Shown here piece by piece: positions 49,065 through 58,839 of a DNA stretch of 64,000 nt. Source of the DNA: Ceratothoa steindachneri (lineage: Eukaryota; Arthropoda; Malacostraca; Isopoda; Cymothoidae). The DNA is taken from NCBI GenBank assembly GCA_963969495.1, contig OZ018324.1, positions 138,194,355 through 138,258,354 of the forward strand, read 5' to 3'. Under the pieces are notes generated by a model. That model was not told the origin of the DNA. It saw only the letters and a program-made list of their open reading frames with translations, and ran no database searches. Every line of letters begins with the position of its first letter. Position 1 is the first letter of the stretch. The translations under genes and the position numbers were made by a program.

Positions 49065-49727
49065 TTAGGTGTAGATTGGTCTTATATTTTCTCTTGCACA
49101 GTTTCTTTCGCTGGGGAATAGAGCTGTTCTTTCTACTGTCCGTTGTCTGAATTGCGGTTTGTCGAGATTATTGTTGATTGTTGGGAGTGTTTCTTCTTCT
49201 ACTTTGTCCCATGTCTTTCTCCCTAGGCTCTGGATCTCCATATTGATCGGTTTGAGTCCGGTTCTATCGTGTAGAACCGATTGTCGAATACGGTTGATCC
49301 TTTTCGTCCCAGTTATAAGCAGTGTGGCTTGATTCTGTACCCTTTGCATCGTCCTGTGAGAGGTACAGCTTGCCATCTGCATGCTCACGGCTGGGTACAC
49401 CAGGATGGGGCGTACCAAGGCCGTGTAGAGTTTCCTCTTATTTGGCACGTTTAGGCTTCGGAAACGGTACAGTTTCTTCAGCTCTCTTATGGCTAGGAAT
49501 AATCTATTGTTTATGTGGGCCTTGTATCCTGCTTTGGAAAGACGTAAGCCCAGGACTTTTACCTCGTTAGAGTACGGATAAAATGAATTCTCAAAGAAGA
49601 CGTCGTCTATTTTCCAGCGGTTCATCGGAATTATCTGGGAGGTGAAATGAAATGAAATGAAATGAAAAGAGAAGTAGGAAAAGGTCAGATTGTCCCCATT
49701 GCCCACTAGGTACCTTGAAAACCACAA
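49065..49727 (-). CDS. C-terminal RT region of a non-LTR retrotransposon (family A-like)
   Basis: An open 220-codon frame without stops. After an N-terminal low-complexity part made by a TGAAA pentanucleotide repeat (49643-49667), it reads IIPMNRWKIDDVFF, then YSNEVKVLGLRLSKAGYKAH (post-catalytic RT segment), LKKLYRFRSLNVPNKRKLYT, ALVRPILVYPAVSMQMASCT, MQRVQNQATLLITGTKRI and LKPINMEIQSLGRKTWDKVE. These match in order the RT thumb and C-terminus of I/Jockey-type elements, as does the 3' part of family A (30040-32450). The catalytic RT core is absent, so it is a 5'-truncated copy, probably with a pre-inserted simple repeat at its 5' edge. Uninterrupted reading suggests a fairly recent insertion. 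The ATG start is incidental. Confidence 0.8.
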   Translation of the reverse strand: MWFSRYLVGNGDNLTFSYFSFHFISFHFTSQIIPMNRWKIDDVFFENSFYPYSNEVKVLGLRLSKAGYKAHINNRLFLAIRELKKLYRFRSLNVPNKRKLYTALVRPILVYPAVSMQMASCTSHRTMQRVQNQATLLITGTKRINRIRQSVLHDRTGLKPINMEIQSLGRKTWDKVEEETLPTINNNLDKPQFRQRTVERTALFPSERNCARENIRPIYT

Positions 49728-51166
49728 CCTTACACCCTAAATTCTCAAGGTAGCATATGTCTCCTCCAATCAGGAGGTCGGAGCGACACAGAAAACATAA
49801 TGAGGGGAATTAACACGAGTAAATGAGAGGTTTTAACTTTGTTTCTTGTTCTATTTTGGGTACAAAGATAAAATAGGTAATAATCCAGTATGTCTTCGTT
49901 TCTACTTGAAATATGTTACGTTATATATTAAGTTTGTAATTAAAGAATCATAAAATCACGGTTTACTGTTAACTCGGTTGTTTCACTTTAATTGACGCAG
50001 TATTCATATGTTATATATAGCTCGCTAGATAATTATATATGTCAGGGCATTCGGTAAGTTAGTACCGCTTTAGAATAAAAAAATAAAAAATTAAACTAAG
50101 TTAATCAATTATATATTACCATTTTAATTAACTACCTTTTCCCATATTATTGATTTGAATAAAAGGAAATAAAATTCTTTGGAAAATATGATTTAATACG
50201 AATATCTTTTAGCTAACAGCGCCCATCTCCGTAACGGGAGAAAATAAGAATGAGGCTAGCTCATTTAGACCCTCACTACTCTGTTTAGCAAGTTTCATCC
50301 TCTTCGTTCGTTTCAAAATTCGCTTATGTACTGATTACGAGCCTAACTAGGCGAGCCTAGTCCACATTTGCCCATAATAAGAGAAAGGTGCGCTGGTAGC
50401 TCTAAATTTGTGCATAAGAATGATTATTTCTCCAAAATTGTTGCTTCTCTTTTTCAAACCAATAAAATGGAAAAAATATTATAAAATGAAATAATAAATG
50501 CATAATTGATTAAATTTATTTTAAAATCTTTTTGTTTTGATATATCAAAAACGGCACGAATTTTTTGGATGACTTCATATGTATCAATAAAAAGATCACT
50601 CAGGAAATGATATTAATAATGCACTGTACAGCAATTTTCAGTGTCATGAAAAACCTACATGTCGTGTGCATTATAGCACTTAATTCAAATTTGCTAACAA
50701 AAGGTTCCCATCACGTAACATTTTCTTGTAAATTACTGATTTAATAATTATGCAATTGATCCCGATTTCCACGATACCATAAGTGAATTTCACTCCCAAA
50801 GGCAGAATAAATGAATCCATTGTAATTAATTCATGAAAATATAATGAATAAAGTTCCATTGTTGCAGAGGTGAGGCCAGGAGTTCACTCTGTTGCTTAGT
50901 AAGTGGTAGATCACGAACTAGATCATTGAGTTCCGGTTGGGTGATAAGGTGTGTGTTTTTTTGTTAGATTCAAGCTGTGCCACATATGGTGTATCTTGAG
51001 ATTCTGAATCGTGTGAGTTGCTCATGTCATCGCTTAGTAGTTCAGAGGGCGGCTATGGTACAGGGATAGCACTTGAATTTCGAACTGGGCGAATACGTGA
51101 TAAATGTCTTGCCTTTTCTGTTGCGACCTTCAGTGAAATAAAATAAAATCTAACTGAAAATTTATA
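49728..51166. other. Unassigned AT-rich region
   Basis: No reading frame or repeat of note. The stretch next to the truncated non-LTR element (49728-49800) may hold more of its 5' part, but frames are broken. Confidence 0.4.
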
Positions 51167-51620
51167 TTACTGGCTCTGATCACTTGCAGAATTAGTGGAA
51201 GTACAGCATAGTATGTATTTTGATACTTTTAATTGATACATCTTTTGAAAATATACTAGATACCAAGAAAGAAAACACATTGAATACCCAACTTTAATAT
51301 CTGTTAAACAGAAGAAGAAATCCGTTGAATGGTCCTTTGGCTTCCTCCAGAGCATTGGTACGCCAAACATGAAGCTAGGCCCTTTGCCTTTCACCCAGGC
51401 AAAAAGGAAACTTGTACAGATGGCACAATATATGTGAGGTGCCCAGCGTTTGTCATGGTCACCAAATTTACATCCAAAGTACAGCTCATAAAGTTTCTTC
51501 ACATGTTTAGCCAACTGTCTCTTGTATTGTCTTAATGTAACTCATCCACATATATACCAGAAGGTGTCTGATCAAGTTTTGCATTCTCTAGGCATTTTAG
51601 CTCATTCTCTTGTTAAGAAA
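51167..51620 (-). pseudogene. Fragment of a conserved cysteine-rich arthropod/cnidarian protein
   Basis: The open part (51167-51514, 115 codons) contains AKHVKKLYELYFGCKFGDHD, KRWAPHIYCAICTSFLFAWV, and FGVPMLWRKPKDHSTDFFFC. The W-A-P-H-x-x-C-x-x-C and W-R-x-P-x-D-H-x-x-x-x-x-F-C layout matches an uncharacterised cysteine-rich family known to me from many predicted arthropod and Hydra proteins. Upstream on the same strand (51515-51620), in the same or shifted frame, YICG...VTLRQYKR fits the family's N-terminal zinc-binding start, but stops interrupt it. Function unknown. Such genes are often multicopy and may be transposon-linked. Truncated here after the LTDIK segment. Confidence 0.5.
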
Positions 51621-52114
51621 AAAAGGCTAGAGTATAAGAAAAATAATATAAATAGTAACAGCAACAAATATTAAATAAAAAAAGCAAAAATAGGAAGCAT
51701 TTAGGGTAAGTAACAAAATTATCAAGCATTACTTATGGGTTACCACGAATTAGGACCCATATAACTAAAGAAATATTGAGTATAACTTTCATAAATTTTA
51801 GAGGTTAGGTTGAAAATACCTTATGAACACACAATTAAAATTATATCAAAATCCGTTTATAACTTTTAGAGTTGTCAGTTTCGGCCTAATCCTTTTTGCA
51901 TTGAATCTCTACGAGAAACTGGAGGGTGGCAGAAAGAGACGAATGTTATATCCGAGATGTACGCAAAAATATCATTAGAAAAGTTTTTTTTTCATTGTCG
52001 TTCAGTGCATCAATTATTGGTCGGAGTTTTCGTTCTTTCGCAATTGCCATTTTCATTGACATCCTATTCTAACCGAAAATAAAGTTCTGTATTAACAAAC
52101 CAAGTGCCGAATAA

Positions 52115-52116
<2 letters not shown>
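51621..52116. other. Unassigned AT-rich spacer
   Basis: Nothing recognisable. Confidence 0.4.

Positions 52117-52200
<84 letters not shown>
52117..52200. repeat. (TA)n microsatellite, ~42 repeats
   Basis: Uninterrupted AT dinucleotides for about 84 bp, abutting the dispersed motif that begins near 52201. Such tracts often mark the ends of short retroposons. Confidence 0.95.
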
Positions 52201-52203
<3 letters not shown>

Positions 52204-52225
52204 ATAAAGCCACTGTGAAGGAGCG

Positions 52226-52279
52226 TAAGATTTATTTACGAGACTAGTTTCGGCATGCAGTTTATCATGCCATCTTCTG
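52226..52279 (-). repeat. Dispersed element end with hairpin (CGAAACTAGTCTCG type)
   Basis: On the minus strand: CAGAAGATGGCATG, an 8-base loop, CATGCCGAAACTAGTCTCG, then TAAATAAATC. The 6-bp stem GGCATG/CATGCC is perfect. Related sequences lie near 11895-11930 (minus) and 12528-12560 (plus). The layout (CAGAAGA - stem - CGAAAC) resembles the hammerhead core CUGANGA - stem II - GAAA with one mismatch. Identity of the parent element is unknown. Confidence 0.45.
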
Positions 52280-52300
52280 TCTATACAGAGAGTTTATACA

Positions 52301-54775
52301 GTGTCACCAGACCTAAAATATATATTGAAAATAAGATATTAGACTAAAATTACTAATAAGTGTGTGTGAATTTGAGGTATTTAAGGATATTGTTTAAGAT
52401 TAAATTTTAGTAAGAGGCTCACTGCTACATGACCTTTAATATAGAGAGATATTCTCTTGAGAAAAGAATGTCTTGGCAGAATTCTCTTCTGGATATTTAC
52501 TCATTCTATGAATGAAGAAGATTCTTATCTGCTGGTGGTCTCGAGACAAAGAGATCATCTGAATGGGCAACTGGTCTCATAGCTGAGAGAAGGTTAGGAT
52601 AATTGACTCTTTTAGGAAGAAAGAATAAATCCAGTAATATTTCTTAGACAAAAATAATAATCATCTCATGGCCTCATGTTTCTCTCCGGATCATTGTAGC
52701 GGTAAAACTGGAGGCCGGTTTCTTTCCATTAAACAATTTAGTTACATTATTGTAAGAAGGCTTACAACAGATGTGTGTGGAACATGGTTTGCCTTTATCT
52801 CCAATTTTATAGGCGAATTAATGAAATTAAGAAGTTCGCCGCCGCACCACAACCTTCGTGAAATCACTACTTTCCTAATAAAATTAATAAGCTTTGTTCA
52901 GTCATTTATAGGGTTTTGGAATATTTAAATATTTGTGGTTTAAGCCTACACTTGTATGTATACATCTACCTACATGTATATTTCAAATCCTAGAGGTAAC
53001 GAGTGAAAACGAATTTCATATCTGAACTTATCGCTGCAAAATTATGTTAGAAAGCCTATTTTTATGCTGGCCTCAATTTTTATGCTATCCAGTGAATTAA
53101 GCTCTTGAACACGACCTCAATGCCCGGAGACAAACAATGCTTTGCCCACGCCAGTGGTCAAGTGAAGTCGTTGATAGCAGGTAGGAAGAAGCCCTGTGTT
53201 TACTAATTAATTAGCTACCATCGGCTGAAAACTCGGGCAGGTACATTCCACTGTTGGTTGATGATTGTTGTTCCTTGTAAGGAATCTGTATATACTCGTG
53301 ACTTTTCCTGGAAGTCAATTGAGTCATATAAATGAAGACCAGACCTTCTTTTTTATCATCCAAAGCAATTTAATGTTATCTTTCAAATGCCAATAAAGTA
53401 TTATATCCCTTCTTACACGTATTAAAGTTTCTCAATAATTAAAAAACACCGAAGTTTTTTTCCATTCTAAAAAAGTAATTTTTACGAATATTTTTTCTTG
53501 AGGAAAGATTTTGATCAAATAATAAAGAGGCGGCGGAATTAGCGACTCCACAAATCCCTCCGTTTTTAATGGCCTAATTATTATCATTTTAAGTGATTTC
53601 CGAAAAAGTCCTCTACACTCCTCGTTCACATGACCCAAAATGGCATATAGCCACTGTTCCGAATGACGAACATCAGCGGTGAGCTCTTATCAGTAGTAGT
53701 AGTAATAAATTATTATAACTGTTATTTTACCTAAGAAGGAAAAACCAAAGTGGGTATTTTGTCAGAAATTATGTGTGGTAGAATTCATAAAGAAATTGGC
53801 GAATTTAGTCAAATTTTCTAAAGAAGAGACTAAAAGAGGCATTCCATGGATTGCGCACTTGATAGAATTATAAATACAATGGACTATTCAATTGATGTTA
53901 TGGTCCTTGCTTTTGAGGAGGAAATATCATGCGATTTCAAGCAATCTCATTAGTATTTTAATGGTGGTATCTTGATGCTATTGTCCTATTTAATATTACT
54001 TTTTAAAATTTCTTAAACAGTAGCAACGCCTAAAACGATAGGAGCAGGTTGGTGCTTATTTTAATCTAAATATCATCCAAATCCCTTCATACCTTCTCCA
54101 CTTTCTCTAGAAGTAGCCATAAAGCGAGATTAGAGATCAAAGTAGTGGACGTAGCTCTACAGATAAAGAATTAAGCCTTCTTTAGAATATTTGTCGTCAG
54201 TGATGAAGCAGCAGAAGTCTCCTGGTGAATTTAACGTGCACAATTTTCCCTTTTTTTACTGTGCTTAATAATGATAAAGACCAAAGAATGTTAACACAAA
54301 ATACGGATGACAGAGTTGAAATATTTGTTTTAAAAATTTGGCTAATTAGGGTACACTTACAAAGGTTCCACACCCAGGGTAAATTGGGTGGGACAGGCAC
54401 CTAGGTGGGGCAGATGAGAAACGTCCACCAGGTTTACCCGATTCCATCTAAATGAGTTATACCTTTGCTATAATAACCATAATTATCCAACATTATTTCT
54501 CTTTTATTAACGAATATTATTATTTTAAGGTGTATATAAGTGTGCTTGCGCACACAGATTTCTATTTCTATTCCTTAAGCCTGAGAGTGTAACCAATATT
54601 TTGGGGGTACATGATTTCATCTGTGCATGTCATTTTGGTATCTTTTATATTGGGGCTGAAATATGACCTACTAAGGTTATTAAAATTGATCTTTTCTTTC
54701 GCCCTTCTCTCAGTCCAGAGTTGCTAATCGTAAACCAGGCTAACATGCGTAATTTTTTGTAAAAAAACGTCTATA
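52301..54775. other. Unassigned region
   Basis: No gene, RNA or mobile element recognised. Frames are under 90 codons and show no family features. Confidence 0.4.
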
Positions 54776-54829
54776 TACGAGGAGCGGTCAATAAGTTTTG
54801 CAATTCGGATATAAGGAAACGAGATATGA

Positions 54830-55146
54830 GGAAAAGTGTTAAAATTATTTTTCAATATAACTACCCTCGACTTCAATGCATTGCGCCACTTGTCCCTGAG
54901 GCTTCGAATTCCCGACAACCAGAAATCTCCCGACTGCTGTTCAATCCACTCCTGGACGGCGAGCTGGACATCTTCATCGTCCCCAAACCGGCGTCCACAC
55001 ATTGCAGCCTTGAGCTGGAGGAATAAAAAGTAGTCGCTAGGGGCCAGATCTGGACTGTAGGGGGAATGGTTGAGCTCCTCGAATCCGCACTCGTGAAGGG
55101 CAGTTTGTGCAACTCTGGCATTGTGGACGACGTTAAATTTGATCAT
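54830..55146 (-). pseudogene. Mariner transposase, C-terminal part
   Basis: Reads VVHNARVAQTALHECGFEEL, then NHSPYSPDLAPSDYFLFLQL, the third catalytic aspartate motif of mariner transposases (SPDLAPSDYFLF). C-terminal residues follow (RRFGDDEDVQLAVQEWIEQQ), with the usual Trp-x-x-x-Ile ending disturbed by a frameshift at about 54870. The frame as a whole continues through the terminal repeat to 54724, which is incidental. The catalytic domain before this point is deleted. Confidence 0.85.
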
Positions 55147-55188
55147 GGGGCGTGAGGTTTCTAGGGACCCAACCGGCAGAGACCTTGG

Positions 55189-55407
55189 TCATGGCCAAAT
55201 TGTCGTGGCCGCTTGTTCTGGACTAGGGTCATCTTCAAGGGACTCACGACCATGGCAGAACTCCCTATTCCAGCGAGCAATGGTTGCATAGGAAGTGGCG
55301 GTGTTGGTATACACTGCAACTATGCGTTCATGGATCTCTTTTGCATTCTTGCCTTCCAGGGTGAAAAATTTGATCACTGCGCGGTGCTCAACCTTCTCCA
55401 TTGTTGA
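55189..55407 (-). pseudogene. Mariner transposase, N-terminal DNA-binding part
   Basis: Begins with ATG and reads EHRAVIKFFTLEGKNAKEIH, then IVAVYTNTATSYATIARWNR and GRESLEDDPSP. This corresponds to the helix-turn-helix DNA-binding domain and the G-R-x-x-x-x-D-D-P motif that precedes the linker of irritans-type mariner transposases. The reading then runs into unrelated residues and a stop at 55189, close to the deletion point that removes the first two catalytic aspartates. Confidence 0.85.
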
Positions 55408-55858
55408 AAACTTTGTGACTGGCGATCTGCGAGCAGCTACTGCTTCTTAAATAGACGAGGCAGGAGCGTGCGGCTGCAGGTCCTGATTTCTCATAACTTG
55501 TCCTAACACCCCCATAATCAGCCATCCCCCTTCCTCTGTTTTGCCCTACCGATTCGCAAAACTTATTGCCCGCCCCTCGTATGAGTCTATGAGATGCATT
55601 ACGTTGAATTTGGTAAACTTGCAAAGGCAACAGGCATAATTCCTCAATGCCCATCTCTCTGACCTCATCATTAACGTGACTTTAAAAGTCTTACTGGCAG
55701 GCATCATATTAACATAACATAACATAATTCCACAAATGACAAAAGACACAATGTATCAAGATTTCTATAAATCTTCGCTCTTAATGGAAATTTTAAACTT
55801 CAATTTAGTGTTGAATAACGGAATAAGGATCAGGCAGTAATTATTTGATTCTAAATTG

Positions 55859-55865
55859 TCGTGTG
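55859..55865. repeat. Possible target site duplication of family B element, 5' copy (TCGTGTG)
   Basis: TCGTGTG recurs at 62660-62666, right after the poly(A) tail. Seven matching bases fit non-LTR insertion, but the right copy also belongs to a family B sequence (it equals an internal stretch near 62233), so the match could be coincidence. Confidence 0.35.
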
Positions 55866-56131
55866 CATCTCGTAAGGAGCGCGGCGATTTGCCATCCTGG
55901 CTGCCGTGCTGACGGGACTCAGCACCCCGTCCGACCCCAGCTTAGCCTCTTCCCCTTCCTTCAAAACACTTGTTTACTCGCTTTTCTTCCACTTTCTCCC
56001 ACAACATTCTCTGGTCAGCCTCTAATTTCACAGGATAGATGCTGAGCTTCTTCTCAAGTCAACCGTCCCGGATCGGGTCTGAGGGGGGAGGGGACAACGT
56101 TCCCTAACCCCTGACCTCCGGTTCGGAATAG

Positions 56132-58798
56132 GTGTTTTTTAACAACCTGCTTAATCCCCACCCATACCTTCCTCACATTCCTTTTCCTTCCTTCTTCACA
56201 CTCAGTTTTACGCCGCGTCTAAGGTGGAGCCGCCATGCCGATGGACTGCCAGGCCACCAGGCGGGAGGGGTGGTCCCAAATGGCGGCGCCTGGCTCTGCC
56301 AGGCCTGTAAGCACCTCTTGCAGTGCGGGCAACTGCAAGAGGTGGTGAGCTATTGCGTCCCGTATAAAAAAGAGGGTCACCATGCCCATGTATGCAAATA
56401 AAAAAAAAACAATCTCTCCCCATTACCCCCTTGTACACCGACGGAGCCACCCTCGGGCAGCTCCACCGAAAAAATGGAGGTCCCCCCCCCCTGTGCTTGC
56501 GAAGGGGAACCTCCATATTTCTTTAACCGGAGAGAAGGCTTACTCCTCTCCTACGCCTACGGGTGAAGGGGACTCCCCCTCACCTCCTTCTCTGGAGGTG
56601 TTTTCGGGCACCTCCCTATTTCCTGCGGCAGTCCCTCCTTTTCTTTCTAAGGGGACTGCCAAGAAAGCCAGCAGGCAGCCCATTGCCTACCGCCCCTCGT
56701 GTAAGCGGCTCGGTAGGGCAAACCCCCTTAGGGGGGAGAGAGAAGCCAGGCCCCTTCGGTCGCTTCCCTCAAAAGACCTGCTGGCAAGAATTTTAAACCT
56801 TGCCGGGGTCAAGGCCTGTGCCTCCCCACACAAGAATGGCGACACTGCCAAGGGAACCTGCAATGTCCTGGGAGGGGATGGCCAACTGGAGGCCCCTCCT
56901 GTGATAGACATGGTCCTTGAGAAAACCCAGCCTCAGACGGTAGGGCTTTCCATGGGGGAGAATCCGGGCTCGGCGCCAAACACCGAACCCAAATCCGCCC
57001 CTATGCAAGGTCCTCCTCAAACGGCTATATTTTCTGAGGCAGTACAAGGAAGGGAGGGATCTCCTCCGGGCGGTGCCCCTGCGACCACCAGGACCTTCTC
57101 CATTTCGGAGAAGGACCTTGCTGAGGCCGGTCCATCTGGCCTAGGGGCTTCTGCCGGCGGAGGTGAGAAGCGGGTTCATTCCCCGCCCCCGTCTCCAAAA
57201 AAGAAAAAGACTAAGACAAAAAAGACAAAGAGGACTCGGGGCTCCTCTCCATCCGCGGGGGCTGCGGGGACGGATGGGTCTGCTGACACTTTGGCAAGCG
57301 ACCAATCCAAGATCGGCACATGCGGCCCCTCTGCGCCAACGGGTGCAGAGCCCCCAAATATGACAAAGACCAAAAGTGCGCAGGGCGGAGCCTCGATAAC
57401 ATCGGGGCCCTTGATTCAGAGGTTACCTGGCGTTTTCGAGCCCGCTGGCTTCAAACGCTTCCTCGTCATTTGCTCCACTGATGGCAGCATGTTGGCCAAG
57501 GGCAACATGGTCCATCAGAGGAGAAGATTAGCTAGTGTAATTGGTAGAGAGCCGAAGGTGACCCGTTTCTCGGACGGGAGCCTTCTGGCGAATGCGGCGA
57601 ATCCCGCCGAGGCGGCCAAGATAAGTGCTCTTCGGACACTTCATGGCACCCCGGTGAGTGTGACGCCGCACTCTACCATGAACTTTGTGAAAGGAGTAGT
57701 TTATACGAGGGAACTCGTTGACTACTCCATAGAGGACATCACCTTAGAGCTGGCCGACCATGGGGCGGTCAAGGTAGAACGTGTGATGAGAAAACAGGGA
57801 GGGGCCTCGAGACCCACCCCTACACTCTTCATCACGTTCAACTGTGACAAGCTCCCTGAGTCGATGCGTGCCGGTTGGTACCGCTACCGCGTGTAGGCAT
57901 TCGTGCCACTGCCGCGGCGGTGCTATTACTGTCACCGCTTCGGCCATAAGAATCGTTCTTGTAGATGTGCAAAGTCGGGGTCACCCGAAGTCTGTGTAAA
58001 TTGCTCTAAGGCCGCACACGATAAGTCTAAATCATGTGTGGCCAAGTGTGTCAATTGCGTTGAGCCGCTCCCCGCTTCTTCGAAGCAATGTGGTGCTTAT
58101 CTCATTGAGAAAGAAATCCTGGCTGTTCAGGCCAAGGATCGACTCTCACTCCGCGAGGCTAAGGACTTGGTCCTGGCGCCCCCGGCTCTGTCTGGGACGT
58201 CATATGCCTCAATAGTTAGAAAGGCACCCTCTGCTCCTGGCTCATCCAGGCCAACGAGCACGGTCTTTTCCGCGCCCATTCGGAGCCCTTCTGCGGGCTC
58301 TACTCAACCCGGGCGCTCCCCTGGTAAAGCTGGCAGCAAAAAGGGTTCACAGCCAGCCCTGGATAAAACCAAGGCTCCCCCCTCTTCCCCCAGCGTGACC
58401 GTTTCCCGTAAGGCGAAACGGCCACGCGCCTCACCGAGTCGTTAGACTCAAAGGAGGCAAAACCCCTGAAGTTGGTCGCCAGGCCATCTTCCCGTGTTCC
58501 TAAAGCTGTCCCCCGAAAGAAGGACAGCAACAAAGAAGCTTCGGCTCCTTCGCCCACGCCTAGAGGTGGAGCGATTGGCTCGGAGTCGGTGGTTCCTTCA
58601 AAAGTGGGCCCCCCGCCTCCGAAGCCGCAACGCCCGCCTAAGGTTTCGAGGCGGAGGGAGGAAAAGACTCGCATGGCGAGCCCAACCTCCCCCAATAATT
58701 CTTCGAAGGCCGCAGTTTCTTCAGCGCTTTGTCCGGCCAACAGCGCCCGGGGTTCTGCCCCCGGGAAGCGTACGGCCATTCCCGTGAGGGTCTTCTAA
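56132..58798 (+). pseudogene. Family B ORF1 (gag-like nucleic-acid-binding protein), disrupted
   Basis: ORF1 protein would bind element RNA and act as its chaperone. A leading frame (56132-56401) holds a Cys/His cluster (CQACKHLLQC, then KKEGHHAHVC) and ends just before a run of ten A; the main frame starts at ATG 56382 in another phase. It runs 504 codons through Pro/Ser/Lys-rich sequence, including KKKKTKTKKTKRTRG, and a globular RNA-binding-like region (about 57420-57880) to an in-frame TAG at 57894-57896. The same frame continues with zinc knuckles CYYCHRFGHKNRSC and CVNCSKAAHDKSKSC and a third, C-x2-C-like CVNCVEPLPASSKQC lacking its His. It stops at 58443-58445. A frame-shifted Pro/Ser/Arg-rich tail reaches 58798. 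The true start (56132 frame or 56382) is uncertain. Confidence 0.75.
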
Positions 58799-58839
58799 TC
58801 GAGGAGGGCCCCCGCGTCTCCTCGAGCTAGGCCTGGAGG

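Larger units (their letters stand above)
54776..55581 (-). mobile_element. Mariner element, internally deleted
   Basis: Terminal inverted repeats face each other: TACGAGGAGCGGTCAATAAG at 54776 and, on the minus strand from 55581, TACGAGGGGCGGGCAATAAG. Both continue into TTTTGC and a shared TCGG. TA dinucleotides at both edges match the mariner target site. The interior (minus strand) holds the two ends of a mariner transposase but lacks its middle. At about 806 bp it is roughly 500 bp shorter than typical full-length mariners (~1.3 kb). Non-functional. Confidence 0.85.
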
